A DNA stretch of 64,000 bases from Erythroxylum novogranatense (GCA_029891385.1 CM057228.1:66346523-66410522), one strand, 5' to 3'. Positions 21,471-33,865 are shown, counted from the first letter of the stretch. Translations and numbers: made by a program. Notes: a model not told the origin generated them from the sequence alone.

Positions 21471-22957
21471 CATTCATAAGACATAGAGGGACATTTCTCT
21501 AAAAGAAGGTTTTGTCAAATGGCTTCATTTACCTGATCGAAATAATCATACAAGATGTCAGTTTTAAAGACCAATGAAGGGGCAATTTTGGAAGTTTACT
21601 TAAAGGGTTAAGTTTATAGGCTTAAATGGAGGGGCATAAGGGTCTTCTCACATTCATTAAATGACATGGCACTATAAAAACAAGTGGCTGTCGTGGTTTC
21701 CCAAAGAGGATACACGATTAAGGGACAAAAGAAGAAAAAGAACAAGAGAAAGAAGAGAGAAGGGAGAGCAAGCTTTCGGATGAGTGAAGGAGAAAGAAAA
21801 GAGACAGAGCTAGGGTTTGATTTTTAGGGGTCTTCAAGTAAACTTTCTATGTTGATTCAAGAGAGAAAAAGGTGGAGAATGAAGAGAGCTCCATCATGAA
21901 CCAAGAAAATCCGAAATTGGAGAAGATGAAGGTAAGAGTCGATTTTCAATCTTTGATCTTTTAGAGAGTTTTTGGTTTAGATACCTTGGAATTGGTATGG
22001 GTTTGTGAATTCTAAAGTCAATTTTGGAGATTGCATGTTTTAATGGGATCAATTTTGGATAATTAGAAATTAGGGTTATGTCCATTTTTGTGAATTGGGG
22101 ATTTTGAAAATTGGTGATTTAGATAGCTTGATTATATGTGGGATTAGTTTTTTCTAAGTTCAATTTTAAGGATTATGTTATTTATGAGGTTGAATTTGTG
22201 TGAAATTTGTGTAGGAAATTTTCAATTGGAAGAATAAAAGAAGAAATGGTCAAATTGAAGCTAAGGACAAGCTTCTAGCATCGATTCGAGGTGGGTACCT
22301 GTTTATAATAGAATTTATAAGCCACTACTGCTTTCTTTAAACAAAGAGATTTTCTGATTTCAATTGCATCATAAATGTTGCATTATTGTATGAATGATTT
22401 GAAAAATCATTATTGATTGAATACATGAACTTTTGATGAATTGTAAAATACATTTGTGTTATGCCTCGAAAGATTTCATGGCATTTCGTATATTCGGAAA
22501 AGATCATTCGATAAATTGATTTAAGCATGATTATGTGCTTTTGTTTGGGCGAGAGAGGAACGTTTCGTTAATCACGTGCACGTCGATGTATAGCCTTCTC
22601 CCGGCAGCCCGCTTGAGACTACGAGATCCTGAGAAATCGGACTCGTTTTGTTTACAATAAACTTCGATTTATCCGTTGTGTTCCACGAAACTCTCGAGCT
22701 ATTTGTTGTGCATTACATATGTGATTTGCCACTGCATCTATGGATTGTCAAGTTGATGCATTCATGTTTTGTAACCTATGGGTTTATGGCTGAAAGCCTA
22801 AAAAGCATACGTTTTGCAAATTTCAATTTTGAATACAGCAAGAAAAGAACTTTTTTAAAATGTGCTTTACGGATTTCAAAGAAATGCTTTCTAAGACCAG
22901 AAAAGAAAAAAAAATTCAAGGGTTTTGCTTATTTATTTGTTATAAACTGTTACCCAC

Positions 22958-22970
22958 GAGCTATAAGCTC
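22958..22970 (+). other. LTR hairpin GAGCT-ATA-AGCTC
   Basis: Five-base-pair stem followed by AACCCTC. It corresponds in position and sequence to 5788-5801 and to the GAGTT/AACTC hairpins of LTRs A and B. Confidence 0.6.
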
Positions 22971-23599
22971 AACCCTCTTCATTCCCATCCATAAGTGATG
23001 AGAAGAAGATCGAGTGAAAGAAAGTGAAGGTTTTTGTTTGTTTGTATGTGTGCATATTGTTTTATTTGTAAGTTAGATTGTTGTTGAGAATTCTGCGATC
23101 ATTGGATTTGTGTACATATTCGGATTTTGGATATTGAAGTTGTATTATGGCTTGGAAATGCCATTAATATCTTGTAAGCATTTATTACATGAAGTAAATG
23201 AGTTATGGATTTTGTGTATGGAATTGGGTATATGATTGTGATGGTTGGTCTGAATTATTTAAAGTGCAAATTGTGTGAGAATTGATGGTATTTAATTTGG
23301 AATGTATGCGATTTTATGGAAATGAAAAGTGAGAGTTTAAATCGATGAGATATGATTGTATTTGAAGAAGCAAATAAATTGAGTTTGAGTGCGAATGATT
23401 TCAATTGGATATTGAAGTCACTTTCTAAGAGATGGAATGAAAATGAAAGAAAGAAGGAAAGAAAAAAAAAATGTGTACCGATTTGGATTGGTTTAGATCG
23501 AGTGTGTCTTTAGAATGTCTTAAGGTTTCTAACGCAAACGTTTTCTTCGCTATTTGTGTTCGAATGTCGGGTTCAGTTTTTGTTCTGTCTTTGATTCAT

Positions 23600-23860
23600 T
23601 AGCTTTGTCTTTCGATTTGTGATTCGATTACGGAAATTGGTTTCGATTCGATTTGATTAGAAGTTTGCTTCGTTTTGATTTGCTTCTGATTCTTCGCTTT
23701 TGCTTATAATTTTGCTTCCGCTTTGTGTTATTCGATTCGCCTTCAGATTCGATTTATCCGATTTGTCATTTGATTCGTATCCGATTCGCTTCCGCCTTAT
23801 GTTCTTTTCTTTCGATTTTGCTTTCGTTCGTTTTTGTTTTTCGGTCGGGATCCGGTCTTC
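23600..23860. repeat. Degenerate ATTCG-rich tract at end of LTR C
   Basis: Pyrimidine-rich sequence with repeated GATTCG, TTTCG and CTTCCG words and no coding sense, leading to the LTR terminus. Confidence 0.5.
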
Positions 23861-23876
23861 GGATTGGGTCCCAACA

Positions 23877-25681
23877 ATTATTGTGTATCCACAGCCTCTT
23901 ATACAATCAGTTCCGGTGGATGAAGGCTTAGGTACTGTGCCTATGCAGGTACAGGAACCTACTCTTATTCAGGAAGAGGTTTCCGAGGTATAAGAGCCTA
24001 TGCAGTTGCATAGATCCACCAGAGAGTGGCGACCTGCTATCTCATTAGACTGCATAGTCTATTTAGGTGAACATGACTATGATATAGGACATGTTGTGGA
24101 TCCAGTAACTTTTATAGATGCGGTTTTTGGACCTCATGCAGATATGTGGTGGGAAGCAATGAAGGATGAGATGCAATCGATGAGGTATAATAAGGTGTGG
24201 GAGCTTGTTGATTTTCCTCAACATTGCAAGCCTGTCAGTTGCAAGTGGCTATTTAAGACCAAGAAGGACACACAGGGTCAAGTTGAGCAGTTTAAGGCAT
24301 GTCTTGTTGCCAGAGGACTCTCTCAGAGAGAGGGAATTGACTTTAACGTCACATTCTCTCCTGTGTCCTCGAAGGATGCATTTAGAGTGATGATGGAAAT
24401 AGTAGCTCATTATGATATGGAGCTACATCAGATGGACGTTAAAATCGTTTTCTTGAATGGGGACCTTTATGAGGAGGTTTATATGGAGCAACCTGAAGGT
24501 TTTCAAGATCAAAAAGCAACTGAAAAGGTCTGTAAGTTGAATAAATCAATATATGGTTTGAAGCTGCTTCCAAACAATGGTACCTAAAGTTTAATGAGGT
24601 TCTGACCTCATTTGGTTTTGTGGAAAACAAAGTCGAATGATGCTTATACTATAAGGTCAGGGGGAGCAAAGTCATCTTTATACTTCTGTATGTCGATGAC
24701 ATCTTGCTCGCGTCGAATGATTTGACCATGTTGCATGAAGTAAAGCAACTTTTGGCCAAACATTTCGACATGAAGGATTTAGGTGAAGCATCTTGTGTTC
24801 TCGGTATACAGATTCACCGAGACAGATCTTAACACATATTGAGCCTCTTGCAAAATGCATACATCGAGCGAGTGCTACAAAGGTTTAATATGATTGATTA
24901 TAGGTCTGTTGTAGCACCTATCTCTCGTGGAGAGAAATTATCTTTGGCACAGTGTCCAAAGAATGAAGTCAAGAGAGAGGCTATGAGGAATATTCCGTAC
25001 TCTAGTGCAGTAGGTAGCTTAATGTATGCACAACTGTGCACTAGACCAGATATTGCATTTGTCATTGGATTGCTAGGTCGATATCAGGCAAACCCTGGTA
25101 TGGACCATTGGTATGTAGTCAAACGGGTGTTGAGATATCTGAAGGGTACTAAGGACTATTCGTTGACATATAGGAAGGTCAACGATTTGATCCTCACAGG
25201 GTATACGGACTTCGATTTTACTATGTGTCCAGATGATCGCAAGTCCACATCAGGATACATCTTCATGATGGCAGATGGTGCAGTATCATGGAAGAGTGTC
25301 AAGCAAACACTAGTAACTTCCTCTACCATGCATGCAGAGTTTGTTACATGTTATGGAGCTACTACACAGGCAGTTTGCCTTAGAAACTTGATTTCTGAGT
25401 TGTCTGTGGTGGATTCGATAGCTAGACCCATTCCGTTATACTATGATAATCTTACTGCAGTGTTGTTCAGTAACAACAACAAAAATATCACACAGTCTAA
25501 GCATTTGGAGGTCAAATATTTGACCATAAAGGAGTTGATTCAGAAGGGTGACGTTGAGGTGGAGCACATCAGGACTGAGGATATGTTGGCTGATCCCTTG
25601 ACTAAAGGACTTCGCCCATTAGTGTTTGTCAGACATGTATCCAGTATGGGCGTGTTGAAGCCCTTAGACAGCATTAGTTAG
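23877..25681 (+). pseudogene. Copia reverse transcriptase and RNase H (degenerate)
   Basis: Copia sequence resumes with IIVYPQPLIQSVPVDEGLG and reaches the RT at about 24100. The RT has WWEAMKDEM, WELVDFPQ, CKWLFKTKKD, REGIDFNVTFSPV and YDMELHQMDVKIVFLNG, whose DVKIVFLNG corresponds to the usual DVKTAFLNG. LLYVDDILLASND (about 24685-24725) carries the YVDD catalytic site. Stops near 24640 and 24829 and a frameshift after 24560 break the frame. RNase H runs in the open segment 24839-25681, with STSGYIFMM, SSTMHAEFV, LYYDN and the terminal EDMLADPLTKGL. The type is clear; the clade is not assigned. Confidence 0.9.
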
Positions 25682-26348
25682 GGATCATTGTATTTGCTCC
25701 TTACTATTTTGTGTATAGTGATGTATTATGACATTATGGTTATTTGTTAATGAAAATGATCATTTTCTTTTATCCTCAGTTATAACTGTTTTTGTCTATA
25801 GTCATAATACATATGAAGTCTTGAGAATTATGTTAATCTTAAGCATTTTAAAGGTCATAAGGCATATATAAAGATTGACCTTGTATCCATGTCATTAAAC
25901 ACATAAAGTTTGTATGGTTATCCTTAAAGTTTCGTATGACATAGAGGGATTTGAGGTTTTGATCCCATAAAGGAATTCACTAATGCTGTTTAGCATCTAG
26001 TGAGAGAATACAGGATTTCTTTGTAGTAGTTTAGCATAAAGTTAGAGAAATCGAGACCTACAAATGACGATGATACATTTTAGATCATACAGGTATCATC
26101 GTAGTTTGCCACACTCCATTTTCCCGTTCATGTTAGTAAGGCATTAGATATTCGTGATTATATTATACCTGTGTCATATATGACACATGTGTTTGATATT
26201 TTTCGGTATTGAAACCCTTACAGGACAGAATGATGGACTTTCATTACCTTTGGATCGAATGTTTTTAAACTTGGTACCAATAAAGTAGCGTAACTTAGCC
26301 TATTTTTAACTGTTTTGAACTTGACAAAACTGTAATTAATAATTGTCC
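25682..26348. other. Copia 3' untranslated region
   Basis: About 670 bp of AT-rich sequence between the RNase H stop and the purine tract. No coding motif. Confidence 0.7.
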
Positions 26349-26359
26349 AAGGAGGAGAT
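26349..26359 (+). other. Copia polypurine tract
   Basis: AAGGAGGAGAT immediately before the 3' LTR; this is the expected plus-strand primer site. Confidence 0.85.
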
Positions 26360-26891
26360 TGTTAGACATTTTTTCCCTCAAAGTTAAGGTCATTTTTTTC
26401 CTTCTCCTTTTAAATGGATAGTTAGTAATTGTAATTTTGGTTGTCAATAACTTATCAGTTAAGTTACGTAACTCGATCCGGATAAGGGTAATAAAGTGGC
26501 CCAATAAATGATCTAAGTAAATGGGTCGAAGTCTGGGAGGAAAATGGATCCCTTTCAGTGTGGACTTGGATCATATCGACCTTATAATGGGGAAGCTCAA
26601 TATGGAAGCTATATAAAGGCTAAGGTCTCCTGCAGTTACTTAGTGATTCATGAGCATAAAGTTCTCTGACTCGTTAAGAGAGCTCATGATTGAGTAAACT
26701 GTAGAAAGGCCTAGACTGGACGACGGTGAACAACTTTCCCAACAGGCCTGGAAGAATCGGAGCTCGTTTGGATGGCGAAAACTACTACGGAAGTCAGAAT
26801 GGACCTGAAATTAGGTATTCCCCAATTCCTTCATTTTTACCCTTTCATGTTTGATCCTGGGTACGTAATAGGGTCTGTGCTACGTGTTACC
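26360..26891 (+). repeat. Copia 3' LTR
   Basis: TGTTAGACATT ... GTGTTACC. The terminal A of the CA end is C here. It keeps a good TATA box, TATATAAA, at 26610-26617. Confidence 0.92.
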
Positions 26892-27440
26892 CTTCCAAGT
26901 ACTATTTTACCATTTAGTCTGCTGCCAAGCCAATCCTTCTTCATATTGTAAGTCATTAATGTTCAATGCAAAAACCTGAGAAGTATATAAAGCAGAACTT
27001 TAACATACAAATTTTCTTCTTTTTCCATTATAACGGTTTGACTTCCAATTTTGTAGTCAAAATATTGCATAAATTGATAAATACTAGAAATCATAGCAAT
27101 ACAATATGTAAACTATTTGTCATTGACTTTCACTTGAGGTTTTCTTAAGGGAGTTTTATTTGAAGAGAGGTGCTTATAAGGATACAATTTATAAATTTAG
27201 AACTTTATCATATTATTTAAGCCTTAAAATACTATAACAAGTGAGGATCTTTATTTTAATGTTGAAAATTAAGTTTGTCTCAATTTAAGTGAAAGATGAT
27301 TTATAAGAAAAACTTAAATAGACAAGTTGTTTTTGACTAAGTTCTTTCTTTTTTTTATATCTTGAATAGTTTGAAAGATCATCCTCATATTGGTTTTCAG
27401 CATATCTAGTTGTTCTCTCCTTTAACTATTTTTTTTTACT
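26892..27440. repeat. Segmental duplication, copy 2, right part
   Basis: It starts with the CTTCC target copy, then ACCATTTAGTCTGCTGCCAA, a TAACGGTTTGACTTCCAAT match and TTGAATAGTTTGAAAG. These follow the order of 14250-14560, with extra sequence (about 27070-27310) absent from copy 1. Confidence 0.68.
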
Positions 27441-27535
27441 TTCTCTCTTCACTCTTGTCTCTCTACTTTAACTCTTTTCCTTTTTTTCTCTCTTCTTTCT
27501 CATTTCTCTTTCCATTTATACATAATGTTATCATA

Positions 27536-28853
27536 TATAGGCTATTGATAGGAATAGTTCATACTATGTTTTCATAGGTGTTTTAGTGTGTTTTTAGGTA
27601 TTTATTAGATAATCATCGTATATCTAGGTTTAAAATTGTATTATTGTGAGTGTTTGTCTATATTCAAACTATTTGTGTAGTTTTGAGAATGATGTCAACC
27701 TTAATTTTTTGTTTCATAAGGTGTTTGATGTTTTGTTGGTATTGGAAATCAGATAATTGAAGAACAATAAAGGTGGAAGTTACATAAAGGGTGTCATAAT
27801 CATGTATGAGGAGCATGATCGTGAATGGTGTGCGTAAGATTGCATGCTTTCTATCACAATCATGCCAATGTCACAATTGTGATAAGGACTTTCCAAACGC
27901 AACTTTTTTCATCTATTTTGGGGTTTAAGGGTACTTTTGGAATAGAACAAAGTGGGAAAACCCTAATTACACCCTTAAGATCCTAATACACTATCTAAAG
28001 ATGTGAACAACACCAAAAAAAGTTCGCAAACATTGAGTCAAAAAGTATTAAATATGGGAGATCAAACCATGAATTCTAGCTTTCTAGATTAAGCCTTTAA
28101 CAGAGTCTTTCTTCTTTTCCTTTAGTTATTTCATTATCCTTGATGTGTAATTTGAATTCTAAGATGTTAAACATGTTCATGAAGTTCTAAATTTCATATT
28201 AGGATTTATTATGGAATTATTTTGTGACTTTGATTATTGTTGATTTCAATACATATTGAGATGTTTGTGATAAATTATCATGATTATACTTGATAATAAA
28301 TCAAAAGAGTGAGTTAGATTGTACAATGAGAGTTGGTAGTTTAATAGACCCAATTATCAAATTAACAATTATTCAAAGAGAGATCTTGTTTGAGAAATTA
28401 ATTATCAAATAGATAGCTTTAGATCTAATTGAATAAGTTAGGAAAGTTTTGTAAATTGAGAGATTACAAATCTAGAAATTTTGAATTCAATTAGGATTAA
28501 TTGATTAGATCTTGAGAGAGAGTAATGAATACCTTAGGAAATCTAAGATCAAACACATAATTGAATCAACAATAGTTAAGGAAAGAATAATTCATAAGTA
28601 TTTAATCTTGAATAAAACCTTAAATTAATTGGCAACTCACTTGTTATTTGATTTATTTGCTTTGTTTTATTATTTGTTCAAAAAATTTAATTTATTTTAT
28701 TTAAATCACATTCGAATATCTTAGACAAAGTTAAGTTCAAATTTTTAATCCTTGCGTAATCCATGTGGGAACAATAATCTTATATATTATAAGATATTAT
28801 CTACATACTTGCGGTTTATTAAGGGTTTTATTAGATATAAAACTTGCTTAACA
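27536..28853 (+). repeat. Probable Athila-like 5' LTR
   Basis: Non-coding AT-rich sequence ending CTTGCTTAACA, then AGTTTT and a primer-binding site, as in Athila elements. Near 27780-27890 are the ATGATCGTGA and CACAATTGTG motifs often seen in Athila LTRs. The 3' end is well supported; the start (TGTTATCAT at 27536) is a guess. Confidence 0.5.
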
Positions 28854-28859
28854 AGTTTT

Positions 28860-28877
28860 TGGTGTCGTTACCGAGGG
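28860..28877 (+). other. Athila primer-binding site (mutated)
   Basis: TGGTGTCGTTACCGAGGG lies where Athila elements have TGGCGCCGTTGCCGGGG (Asp-tRNA type). The differences are C-to-T and G-to-A. Confidence 0.7.
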
Positions 28878-29079
28878 TTTAGTTTTAGGACTATTTGATT
28901 CCTTTGATTTAAGGAATTTTTGGACATTATTGTGTCCTTGCAACTGCACAAACCTAAGACTTAATTTTTAAGCAAGATCGACAAAACTCCTTCTCTTGAC
29001 ATCACAAGATAAGAATGAGAAATCCAAAGAGCGAAACTTCAAAAAGAGATCGAAAGAATAATGGAAAAAGAATACAATC

Positions 29080-30120
29080 ACAGAGACCAGCAGAGGATCC
29101 TTATAAACTTCATGAGGCCAAGGTTCATTGTTACACTAAAAGCATCACTTGAACACCAGTGCAAGCAATGTCATTCAAGATAAAACCAACATTTCCAAAT
29201 ATTCTACAGACCAATATATAGTTCTACAAGTTACCTAATGAAGATCCTAATGCTCATCTAGTAAAATTTTTCAAGATATGTGATACCCTCTGATGTAGTG
29301 GGGTGTCAAAAGATGCTATTGAGATGAGGCTCTTTCTCTTCATAGTAAGGGATAAAGTCAAGGTGTGGTATCATTCCTTAAACCCAAAAAATGTCACAAT
29401 ATAGGAGTAGCTGATATATGCCTTCCGTGAAAAGTACTTCCCTTTAATAAAGACAATGAGGTTGATAAAGATGATTACAAATTTTCAACAAAATACAGGG
29501 AGTCATTATACAAAACATAGGAACTTTACAAGGATTTTCAAAGAAGATATCCTCATACCAAAGGATTTACATTGCAAACTTTCTACAATGGAGTTAGTGC
29601 ACCCGTGATGAGCACTATAGACATAACTTCTGGATGATCTCTGCCGTAGAAAATAGTTCAGGAAGCAGAGGACTTGCTATAGGAGTTGGCAAATAATAGT
29701 TATCTTTGGATGTCAGATAGAAGCAGACAATATTTGACTTTTCAAGATCAGATGGGAGTTATTGTTGTTGATTCAATAAGGCAGAGATAGCTAATTTAAC
29801 AAGACAACCGAACAACCCATAAGCCTCCTCATCATCTCCAATTAAAGCAATTTAGTATGGATGTGAGTTATGTGGACAAGTTAATCATATTACCTCTAAT
29901 TATTTCTTAATGTAAAATAACAATATGAAGCAACTCAACTACATGGACACACAGTTTGGTCAAGGAGTAGGAAATAACCCCTACTCTAACACATACAATC
30001 TTGGGTGGAGAAGCCTCCCAAATTTTTCTTAATCTTACAATGCGGGCAATCAATTAAGAAAACAAGGTCCACTTGCATTTCAACAAGCAATTTAAAATTG
30101 TACTAGCTCATAAGTATAGA
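29080..30120 (+). pseudogene. Athila-like gag (degenerate)
   Basis: With many stops and frameshifts, the translation still follows Athila gag: EDPNAHLVKFFKICDTL, SKDAIEMRLFLFIVRDKVKV, a WYHSL block, FREKYFPLIKTMRL and a later LL-EL block. A zinc-knuckle remnant CELCGQVNHITSNY (about 29862-29903) has the last Cys replaced by Tyr. NPYSNTYNLGWRS follows, typical of the Athila gag tail. No ORF above about 60 codons survives. Confidence 0.72.
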
Positions 30121-30689
30121 TGAGGCTCAGGGCTGAAAGGGAAGTTTAAGCAACTAGCTAAGAAATATGCCTCTTCTATTCACAATCTAGAGGCTCAAGT
30201 AGGCCAGAATGTGAATTCATTGTCTACAAGAGGTGTGAGGAGTCTCCCAAGTAATACTGAAATATATCCAAGGGAGAAACTCAAGGCAATCACACTTAGG
30301 AGTGGAAAAGAGCTAGAACAACAAATAGAGAAGTAAGCTAAAACCCACCATAAAGAGGACTAAGAAAAATAAAAGAGGGATGAAGAAAAGAGTGAGTACC
30401 CTCTATACGTTGCCCCTCTGCTATACCTACCTAAGATTTCATTCCCCCAGTGACTATAGAAGAATAAATTGGATGTACAATTTGCAAAGTTCGTGGAGAA
30501 GTTGAAGACTTTGCAAATTAACTTATCTTTTGTGGAGAAATTGGAAAACATGCCTAAGTATGAAAAGTTCTTGAAATATATATTATCAAAGAAGTAAACT
30601 TGGGAAAATAATCAAGTAGTAGCACTAACTAAAAGTTGTAGCTATACTATCACCAGTCATATGCCTTCCATTTAACTAGGAAGCTTGAC
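30121..30689. other. Athila internal sequence, not resolved
   Basis: Between gag and protease. Traces of a Lys/Glu-rich linker (about 30280-30600), full of stops; consistent with the gag-pol spacer of Athila elements. Confidence 0.5.
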
Positions 30690-31070
30690 AATATCCTATG
30701 CGGTTGGTAAGCTATAATTTGCAAGTGTTTAGGCGACTTAGGCAAAAGTGTAAATGTTATGCCTCAATCGATCTTTAGAAAATTGGGGCTTGTCAATGTG
30801 AAGCCAACTTTGATGCTTATTTAGTTGGCAGATCAATTCATCATGAGACCATTTAGTATAGTGGAAGATGTGATAATTAAAGTGGACAAGTTTATTATTC
30901 TTGTGAACTTTGTGGTGTTAAATTTCTAAGAGGATAGGAGCGTCCACTAATTCTTATATGGCCATTCATAAATACTAAAAAACACTGATGGAAATTTATG
31001 AAGTCAAATTGCTCCTTCAGATTAGTGATGAGCACATAGAGTTCAAATAGCTCATACATGAGAATGGACA
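30690..31070 (+). pseudogene. Athila-like aspartic protease (degenerate)
   Basis: Translation gives a DLGKSVNVMPQSIFRKLGL stretch, corresponding to the usual DLGASVNLMP with its catalytic Asp, then VKPTLMLIQLADQFIMRP and GIVEDV-like SIVEDVIIKVDKF, and FVVLNF before a stop. This is characteristic of Athila protease. The following text to about 31060 has an EVKLLLQISDEHIEFK-like piece. RT and integrase are not found downstream. Confidence 0.72.
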
Positions 31071-32714
31071 TAATGGATCCATGCATTAAAGAGTAAGAGG
31101 AGAGTTTCTTTAAAGAAGTAATTTATAAGGAATAGGTGACAAAGGACATAGAGTTTGTGCAATATACGAAAGTCCTTGTCCAAGAAACCAAAGCAAAAGA
31201 GGGGATAGGGTGATTGTACAAGAAGACGAGTAATTCACTGTCCTACAACACAAACTATTTAATTTTATCAAAGATTTAGGGAGTTTTATCATTCCCAATT
31301 TTGTTGATAGATTGTTATCAAAAGGGGCATTACTAAAATTACTTAGATTTTTTAGTTTAATTAATTATGTCCTGTTTATTATCTCATAATGTGTAGCTTA
31401 TTTATGGGCTACTAAACTGATGTTAGACAATATGAGTGGAAATGAGCCACTTATAATTGATCCTGGTTGAGTTTTGATTGATGAAAAGTCTACCTAGATA
31501 CTTTAACTTTGCATTTTAAATAGTTAGGCTTGTATTGAATTCTAGTATTTAGGTGTAACTTTTCATGTCTTTGGAGTGGTTTGGATTGCTAAATTTCTTG
31601 TTTTTAAAGATATTATAAGCAAGAGAAGCAAGGTTGGGGTTATATAAAGAAAAAATGAAGAAACAGGACAAGGTGACAGTTTTTAACACATCAAGATCAT
31701 GCCTCAAGGAGCACAATTGTGCATGGGTTGTCAAACCTCAGTCACAATCTTTCTCCAAAGTCACGATGGTGATCAAGGGAGTGAGTCATGATTGTGACTC
31801 CAAGGCATGATTGTGCCTAGAGGGACAGCTAAGGAAACATGTGAATTATCAATTCCTAACCTCATTCTACCCCTCCCTCTTTAACCCTAACACCTTATAT
31901 TGACTTTTTCTCTCCTTCACCAACTTTATCTCTCTAAAACTTAGCAGCCACTCTTAATTTCTCTCATATGTCTCTTCATTTTTCTTATACTTCTTTCCTG
32001 CTTCCTTCACCTAAATAAACACCCCTCCTACACATATCTAGCAATTTCCACATAAATTTCACATCTTTATAGTGGTTTCTACAAGATTTTGTGTAACTTT
32101 TCTCTCTTCACATTTTTTGGGTGTTTTTTATGTATTTTTTTGTTTTCTTGTTTGATTTTCCAAGTATACATTTATTCATGGTGCCAAGAATCAAAAGAGT
32201 GCTAAACGCTCATAATCAAAGGGGAAAACTTAAGTGTTGGGACAAGGTGTGCGTGATAGGACTCTGAACTTTGGAGCTCCTTTTCTGATTTATTCGAAAG
32301 ATGAAGGTATCTGATTCCAAACTCTTTGCAGTACAACTTGATACTTTGATTTTGATATTTTAGAAAATCTAGGTTTGAAAGATAGTGTTGAGACTTTGAG
32401 TCATAAAATTTGATGGGATAAATTTCTTATGTTTTATTATATTGTGTACAAGGAATTATCTCTTGAATTTTATACTACTCTACAATTTGAGCCATAAGAT
32501 TTGATTAAATTTAAGTTTTATTGAGGGGTCAACAATATAATTTGAATTATGATATTATGGCAAAAAAATTGGTGGATTTCTTACATCAAACATAATTGAA
32601 AAACATGATAATTTTCATGCTAAGAGTTATTGGAAACAATCAATGTATAAGGCCCAAATTATACCCTAGTAGGAATGTTACATGTCCACAAAAGTATATG
32701 TGATAAGAGTTAAT
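31071..32714. other. Unassigned decayed repeat sequence
   Basis: AT-rich, with no coding frame I can support. CACAATTGTG, CATGATTGTG and CACGATGGTG motifs near 31690-31820 recall the Athila LTR motifs at 27.8 kb, and a pyrimidine-rich zone runs at 31860-32160, so it may be a diverged LTR or Athila 3' region. I could not find termini. Confidence 0.4.
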
Positions 32715-33865
32715 GATTATGATTTGATCGTATATAGCTTAAGTCTTGAATTTTGGTTTGATGGATTAAAATTAGTAACTTAGAATTTATTGTTACAATT
32801 TGAAAATTGATGTCTTAAAATGTACATTTGGACTAGGAAAAATGTTAAGTGGTAAGACAAGTAGATACATGAAAAGTGTGGATAACTATGTCTATAAATT
32901 GAGTGGCATTTGGCATAGATAAATAAGTGACATTTGGCATAGGAAATTAAGTGACAAATGACCTGATAGAATTGTGACATTTGGTAGCTTATATGGAGGG
33001 TAAGTGAGATGCATGCATTGGTGACAAGTGCCATTACATAATTATGACTTCCAGCACCAAATGAACTCAACTAATGCAAAAGTTGTTTTGCTATTTATTC
33101 TTCACCATCTTCATCTCTCACCACTGAAAATTTGTCCCTATCTTACAACCTTATGTTTTGCTTGAGTTTTCCTAAATTACCACATCCAAATACTGTATCA
33201 AGAAAGCTACGTCATGTTATTTTTTATGTTATTGTCTTCTTGGTGTTAAAATCATCCTACTAGCTTATCAATTAGCTCTTCCTTGTGATATGATTGAGAA
33301 CTGCATATGACTTGAATTTTGGTTTAATGGATCATACTTAGTGAATTGTAATTAATTAACACCATTAGAGAATTGAGGTATTAAAATGTACATTTTGACT
33401 GAAAATTTTCAAGTGGCAAGTCAAGTTGGTATATGAAAATTGGAATGATTAAGCCTATGAGTTAGAGACATTTGGCATAGTTGATGCATTAACATTTGTC
33501 AACATTGGTTGAGTGACAAGTGGCCTAATTGAATTGTGACATTTGGCAACCATGCATGAAGACATGTAGAAGACTTCATTAAAGGAGAAGTAGTACACTT
33601 TCATGTGTAACATGTGCCTTTTCAAAATGAGGACACCTTGCATCGCAAGGTTTAAGTAGGTGCAGATTCATTCCAGTTCATTTGGTGTTTTTGTTACCTT
33701 CTCACTACCCTCACCACTAAAACCTCTTACTCCCTCTTAACTTTTGGAATTTTGCTTGATTTTGGATCATCTTCACTAAATATCTTTGTAAGTTACTGTA
33801 TCAAGAAGCAGGTCTTGCTCTTTTTTGTGTTATTGTTATGTCGGTGTTGAAATTTGCACCTTAGT
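32715..33865 (+). repeat. Diverged tandem duplication, two ~0.6 kb units
   Basis: Unit 1 (about 32715-33260) and unit 2 (about 33292-33865) share, in the same order, CTTGAATTTTGGTTTRATGGAT, ATTAAAATGTACATTT-type text, GTGACATTTGGCA motifs, GACAAGTGGCC/GACAAATGACC, a Leu/Ser-rich pyrimidine region and TACTGTATCAAGAA near the end. The units are clearly diverged. No coding sense. Confidence 0.7.

Larger units (their letters stand above)
19379..23876 (+). mobile_element. Gypsy LTR 'C' nested in copia, 5' end lost
   Basis: Non-coding 4.5 kb block ending GGGTCCCAACA, a typical LTR end, directly before copia sequence resumes at 23877. No matching TGTTGGGACC start is present near 19379, so the 5' end was lost, together with an estimated several hundred bases of copia integrase. 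The interior is strongly similar to LTR 'B' below: the segment around 20160-20330 pairs with 40380-40560, both with TTTTTGACCCCTTTAGA, CTTTTATCTTTCCA and TTCGGAGTCAAAAG. It also shares the five-module organisation. Probably a solo LTR or one LTR end that was later deleted. Confidence 0.8.
15580..26891 (+). mobile_element. Ty1-copia LTR retrotransposon with nested gypsy LTR
   Basis: Two LTRs of 531 and 532 bp start TGTTGGACATT and TGTTAGACATT. CTTCC target duplications lie at 15575-15579 and 26892-26896. A Met-initiator-type primer-binding site follows the 5' LTR and a purine tract precedes the 3' LTR. Domain order gag, protease, integrase, RT, RNase H is that of Ty1-copia. A 4.5 kb gypsy LTR replaces part of the integrase. 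The LTRs differ at many positions, mostly transitions, and the coding region is full of stops, so the insertion is old and inactive. Confidence 0.93.

Noticed and set aside
31260..31330. DLGSFIIPN-like peptide as a second Athila protease start
   Set aside because: Only a short match, out of order relative to the protease at 30690-31070, with nothing supporting it downstream.
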